DNA from: Chloracidobacterium sp. N
Lineage (GTDB): Bacteria > Acidobacteriota > Blastocatellia > Chloracidobacteriales > Chloracidobacteriaceae
Direction of reading: 5' to 3'
DNA: 64,000 nt
NCBI RefSeq assembly: GCF_018304765.1
Contig: NZ_CP072642.1
Span: 665,501-729,500 of the forward strand
Shown here: piece by piece, positions 61,139 through 64,000 of the stretch
How positions within the stretch are numbered: the stretch's first letter is position 1
Layout of the letters: each line of letters starts with the position of its first letter
Made by a program: the position numbers and the translations under genes
Notes under the pieces: model-generated
The model's input: the letters and a program-made list of their open reading frames with translations, nothing else
Told to the model about the DNA's origin: nothing
The model's database searches: none

Positions 61139-62489
61139 CCTGCAAAAACCTTTCACCAAGCTGCCAGACATTGCCTGCCCCTACGGTCAACAGCACATCG
61201 CCGGGGCGAAGTTGCGCTGTGACGGCCGGCAGAGCCGCGTCGAGCGCACCAACGGCCTGCACGGCGGGATGTCCCGCCGCATGTACCGCCGCCGCCAGCG
61301 CCGCCGATGTCACTCCGGGCAGGGGCGTTTCGCCCGCCGGGTAAATATCCACGATACAAACCACATCCGCCTCCCGCAGCACCGTTACGAACTCAGCAAA
61401 CAGATGCTGTGTCCGCGTGTAGCGGTGCGGCTGAAACACCAGGATGATCCGGCGTCCGGCGCTGCGCGCTGCATCAAGTACGGCGGCAATCTCAACCGGG
61501 TGGTGGCCGTAATCGTCAATGACGAGAACATTATTCCTTTCCCCGCGAATTTGGAACCGTCTGGAAACATTTTCAAACATTTCCAGACCCGTTTGTACAT
61601 CTTTGAAGTCTAAACCAAGTTCCAGTCCAGCGGCGATAGCCGCCAGCGCGTTGTAGATGCTGTGCCGGCCCGGCACGCGCAGCCGGACCGGGCCCAGACA
61701 AGCCGGCCCGCGCCAGACCGTAAAGCGCCAGCCGAAGGGCTTTTGGGGAACAATGTCTGCCGCCCGAATCTGGGCTTCCGCCGCCTGGATGCCGTACAGC
61801 GTACAGCGCCGGGTCAGCCGGGGCAGCAGCGCCTGCACGCCGGCATCGTCAGCGCAGGCAATGACCACGCCTGTTTCAGGTACGCCCTCGGCAAAGCGTA
61901 CGAAGTGGTCCAGGATGGCGTCGAAATCACCGTAGAAGTCGAGATGGTCACGGTCCACATTGGTGATGATCGCCAGGGTGCGCGGCAGCTTGAGAAACGA
62001 GCCATCGCTTTCGTCGGCTTCGGCGACAAAGTGCGGCCCCGTTCCAACCCTTGCCCCACTGCCAAGGTCGGGAAAAGCCGCGCCAATGACGGCCGTCGGG
62101 TCATGTCCGGCCGCGCGCAGTACCGTGGCAACCATGGCGCTGGTCGTCGTCTTGCCGTGCGCACCGGCGACAGCCACGGCCACCCTGCCCGCCATGAGTT
62201 CAGCCAGCATCTCCGCCCGGTGCACAATGGGGATGCCCCGGGCCTGGGCTGCCAGCCGCTCCGGGTTGTCGGCTTTGACGGCGGTGGAAACGACAACCCG
62301 CCGGGCAGCGCCGAGCTGGTGCGGTGCGTGCCCGATGAAAACCTGCACCCCCAGCGCCTGCAGACGGGCGGTTACTGCCGAGGCAGCCAGGTCGGACCCG
62401 GAAACCTGCCAGCCGCGCCGGAGGGCGACTTCGGCAATCCCGCTCATGCCGCTGCCCCCAATGCCGATGAAGTGCAAGTGCTCGTCCAT
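61122..62489 (-). CDS. murC: UDP-N-acetylmuramate-L-alanine ligase MurC
   Basis: ATP-dependent ligase that adds L-Ala to UDP-MurNAc; 455 aa. GIGGSGMSGIAEVALRRGW gives the N-terminal UDP site, GAHGKTTTSAMVATVL the ATP loop, FVAEADESDGSFLKL and ITNVDRDHLDFYGD the central domain, and DDYGHHPVEIAAVL the C-terminal domain. Residues about 300-318 are encoded by an AT-rich patch with a perfect inverted repeat. It lies six bases after murG and overlaps murB. Confidence 0.96.
   Translation of the reverse strand: MDEHLHFIGIGGSGMSGIAEVALRRGWQVSGSDLAASAVTARLQALGVQVFIGHAPHQLGAARRVVVSTAVKADNPERLAAQARGIPIVHRAEMLAELMAGRVAVAVAGAHGKTTTSAMVATVLRAAGHDPTAVIGAAFPDLGSGARVGTGPHFVAEADESDGSFLKLPRTLAIITNVDRDHLDFYGDFDAILDHFVRFAEGVPETGVVIACADDAGVQALLPRLTRRCTLYGIQAAEAQIRAADIVPQKPFGWRFTVWRGPACLGPVRLRVPGRHSIYNALAAIAAGLELGLDFKDVQTGLEMFENVSRRFQIRGERNNVLVIDDYGHHPVEIAAVLDAARSAGRRIILVFQPHRYTRTQHLFAEFVTVLREADVVCIVDIYPAGETPLPGVTSAALAAAVHAAGHPAVQAVGALDAALPAVTAQLRPGDVLLTVGAGNVWQLGERFLQDAQVC
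61559..61588. repeat. Inverted repeat in an AT-rich patch of murC
   Basis: GTCTGGAAA (61559-61567) and TTTCCAGAC (61580-61588) are perfect complements with 12 bases between. The surrounding 100 bases are much AT-richer than the gene and use rare Arg codons. The codons encode part of FENVSRRFQIRGERNNV. Confidence 0.75.
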
Positions 62490-62495
62490 GACACC

Positions 62496-63572
62496 TCATC
62501 TTGTGCGATGCAGAATCTGGAACGCAACATCTACGGTGCGTTCGGCTGCGTGTGGTCGCGCCAGCGCCCGGCTGGCGGCTTCCATCCGGGCCAGCCGCGC
62601 CGGGTCGGACAGCAGCTCCAGAATCGTCCGGGCCAGTTTTTCGCCTGTCAGTTCGGCCTGTACGATCATCTCTCCGGCGCCGGCGCGGACAAACGCTTCG
62701 GCATTCCGGCGCTGGTGATCGTCGGCAGCCTGGGGGAAGGGAATAAAGATGGCCGCGCGCCCGGCAGCGGCCACCTCGGCGATGGTGGCGGCTCCGGCGC
62801 GGCAGACAAGCACATCGGCGGCGGCCATGGCTTCGGCCATGGCGTGGATGAAAGGCTGTACGTCGGCCTGCACACCGGCTGCCGCATAGGCGGCACGTAC
62901 CATTTCGACATCGCGCTCGCCCGTCTGGTGGACAATCCGCAAACCGGGATGCGTTGCCAGCCGGGGCGCGGCTTCCGCCATGGCGCGGTTGATGGCCTGC
63001 GCCCCCTGGCTGCCGCCAAACACCAGCACGTGCCGGCGCGGAGCCTCGGCCGGGCGGGGCGGAATCTGCTCAAACTCGGCGCGTACCGGCGTCCCGGTCA
63101 GGACGGCCCTGGCCCCGAAGTACGCGGCGGTTTCCTGGTAAGACACGGCGGCGGCGGTGACGAAGCGGGCGAGTATCCGGTTGGTGAGACCGGGCAGGAC
63201 ATTGACTTCGACGGCCAGGGTCGGGACACCCCGCATGATCGCCGCCAGCATCGCCAGCCCGGAGGCATAGCCGCCGACTCCGATGGCAATATCCGGCTTG
63301 AAACGCCCGATGAGTTGCCAGGCTTTCCAGAAGCCGACGGGCAATACGGCCAGACTCTGGAAACGGCGCTGCCAGGAAACGTTGTTGAGTGCGCCGGAGG
63401 GGATGAACGTCAGCTCGAAACCAGCCGCCGGGACGAGTTTCTTTTCCAGCCCGCGTTCTGTCCCCACGAAATGGACTTCCGTGGTGGCATCACGTTGCCG
63501 GAACGCCTGGGCAATGGCAATGCCGGGGAAAATGTGTCCGCCGGTGCCGCCGGCCGCCATCAGGACACGCAC
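62496..63572 (-). CDS. murG: Lipid II synthase MurG
   Basis: GT-B glycosyltransferase adding GlcNAc to lipid I at the inner membrane; 358 aa. N-terminus LMAAGGTGGHIFPGIAIA (the GGTGGH loop), then VGGYASGLAMLAA, VLVFGGSQGAQAINRAM (the second GGSxGA loop) and CRAGAATIAEVAAAGRAAIFIPFPQAADDHQ in the donor domain. The E-x-x-x-x-x-x-G pattern of the acceptor region is retained. It starts about 100 bases after ftsW. Confidence 0.96.
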   Translation of the reverse strand: MRVLMAAGGTGGHIFPGIAIAQAFRQRDATTEVHFVGTERGLEKKLVPAAGFELTFIPSGALNNVSWQRRFQSLAVLPVGFWKAWQLIGRFKPDIAIGVGGYASGLAMLAAIMRGVPTLAVEVNVLPGLTNRILARFVTAAAVSYQETAAYFGARAVLTGTPVRAEFEQIPPRPAEAPRRHVLVFGGSQGAQAINRAMAEAAPRLATHPGLRIVHQTGERDVEMVRAAYAAAGVQADVQPFIHAMAEAMAAADVLVCRAGAATIAEVAAAGRAAIFIPFPQAADDHQRRNAEAFVRAGAGEMIVQAELTGEKLARTILELLSDPARLARMEAASRALARPHAAERTVDVAFQILHRTR

Positions 63573-63633
63573 GCTGCACGCCTCTTGTCTCTCAAAAATT
63601 CGCCCTGGCTGTGGCCGGGTACGGCTTTCGATC

Positions 63634-63667
63634 CGTTTGCCAACCGTGGCCGTTTGCCAACCGTGGA
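63634..63667. repeat. 17-bp tandem duplication between ftsW and murG
   Basis: CGTTTGCCAACCGTGGC occurs twice in tandem (63634-63650 and 63651-63667, with one mismatch at the last base). It lies just after ftsW and before the murG start, so it is in the leader of murG. Confidence 0.75.
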
Positions 63668-63674
63668 CGCGGTT

Positions 63675-64000
63675 TCACGTGCGCCGCGACACACTCAGCA
63701 GCCAGCCGACCGCCAGCAGGCTCATCATCATCGAACTGCCGCCGTAGCTGATGAAGGGTAGCGGAATCCCCTTGGCCGGTACCAGACTCAACACGACGCT
63801 CAGATTGAACAGCGCCTGCCCCACGAGCAGAACGGTGATCCCGGTCGCCAGGAGCTTGCCAAAGTCGTCCGGGGCCAGAAAGGCTGCGCGCAGGCCGCGA
63901 AAGGCCAGAATGCCGAACAGCCCGACAACCATGAGACTGCCAATGAGACCGACTTCTTCAGCAATGACGGAAAAGATGAAGTCCGTATGCGCTTCCGGCA
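63675..64000 (-). CDS. ftsW: FtsW lipid II polymerase/flippase, C-terminal part
   Basis: Only the last 108 codons are inside the window; the gene continues beyond 64000. The visible part starts PEAHTDFIFSVIAEEVGLIG, an FtsW/RodA/SpoVE motif, and continues with two membrane segments and the family block GIPLPFISYGGSSMM. The C-terminus is basic and short (SVSRRT). As a SEDS protein it polymerises glycan strands of septal peptidoglycan with a cognate transpeptidase. It is the first visible gene of the dcw cluster here. Confidence 0.95.
   Translation of the reverse strand, partial: PEAHTDFIFSVIAEEVGLIGSLMVVGLFGILAFRGLRAAFLAPDDFGKLLATGITVLLVGQALFNLSVVLSLVPAKGIPLPFISYGGSSMMMSLLAVGWLLSVSRRT

Overview
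The window is GC-rich, gene-dense bacterial chromosome (roughly 60% G+C by eye). The genes it carries (a dcw cell-division cluster, rimP-nusA-infB-rbfA, a Hanks-type kinase fused to TPRs, a large HEAT-repeat protein, S41 and M16 peptidase homologues, a UPF/DUF6677-like membrane protein) suggest a Gram-negative member of the Acidobacteriota, possibly a Chloracidobacterium relative. That assignment is inference from gene content and memory of the families; no database search was run. I see no rRNA, CRISPR array, prophage or insertion sequence. One tRNA gene is present.

Layout. 0-9.5 kb is the accessory-looking part: a Fic AMP-transferase-family gene with a strong upstream palindrome, flanked by an intact polyamine-type ABC permease and a decayed second copy of that permease's 3' end; an AT-richer stretch with a 16-bp satellite, a small secreted peptide and a secreted TonB_C-like protein; then two tandem D12-class adenine DNA methyltransferases of clearly different base composition, a CPBP membrane protease and a protein with a PD-(D/E)XK-like nuclease motif, ending at a tRNA-Glu(UUC) gene. 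9.6-19.5 kb holds an S41 protease-like protein, a PilZ-like protein, an alpha/beta hydrolase, the phosphate uptake operon pstSCAB and a large M16 homologue without zinc ligands. 19.5-26.2 kb holds a SirB1-type protein, a secreted DUF3352-like protein, an aldolase-fold protein with a cyclase-family hydrolase, a PpiC lipoprotein and a PP2C phosphatase.

26.2-44.1 kb is one long run of minus-strand genes: HEAT-repeat protein, two glycosyltransferases, Ser/Thr kinase, purF, two small membrane proteins, and the translation/transcription operon rimP-nusA-infB-rbfA-nrnA with its own sigma70-type promoter, preceded by a second M16 homologue without zinc ligands. 44.2-50.4 kb has a heptosyltransferase-like GT9, a SPOR-SpoIID protein, and a 5-oxoproline uptake/utilisation set (DUF969, DUF979, pxpC). 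50.5-54.5 kb is the glycine cleavage operon gcvT-gcvH-gcvPA, with hisC where gcvPB would be expected. 54.8-56.7 kb has a small unknown protein followed by a polytopic glycosyltransferase-like membrane protein. 56.7-64 kb is the minus-strand dcw cluster ftsW-murG-murC-murB-ftsQ-ftsA-ftsZ, with ftsW cut by the window end.

Most starts were chosen from Shine-Dalgarno position, signal peptides and operon overlap; where the longer open frame was trimmed this is stated. The strongest leads for something undescribed are the paired methyltransferases with the nuclease-like neighbour, the Fic locus with its palindrome and duplicated flank, and the set of enzyme homologues (S41, two M16, KDPG aldolase fold) that each lack a catalytic residue or metal motif normally diagnostic of the family.
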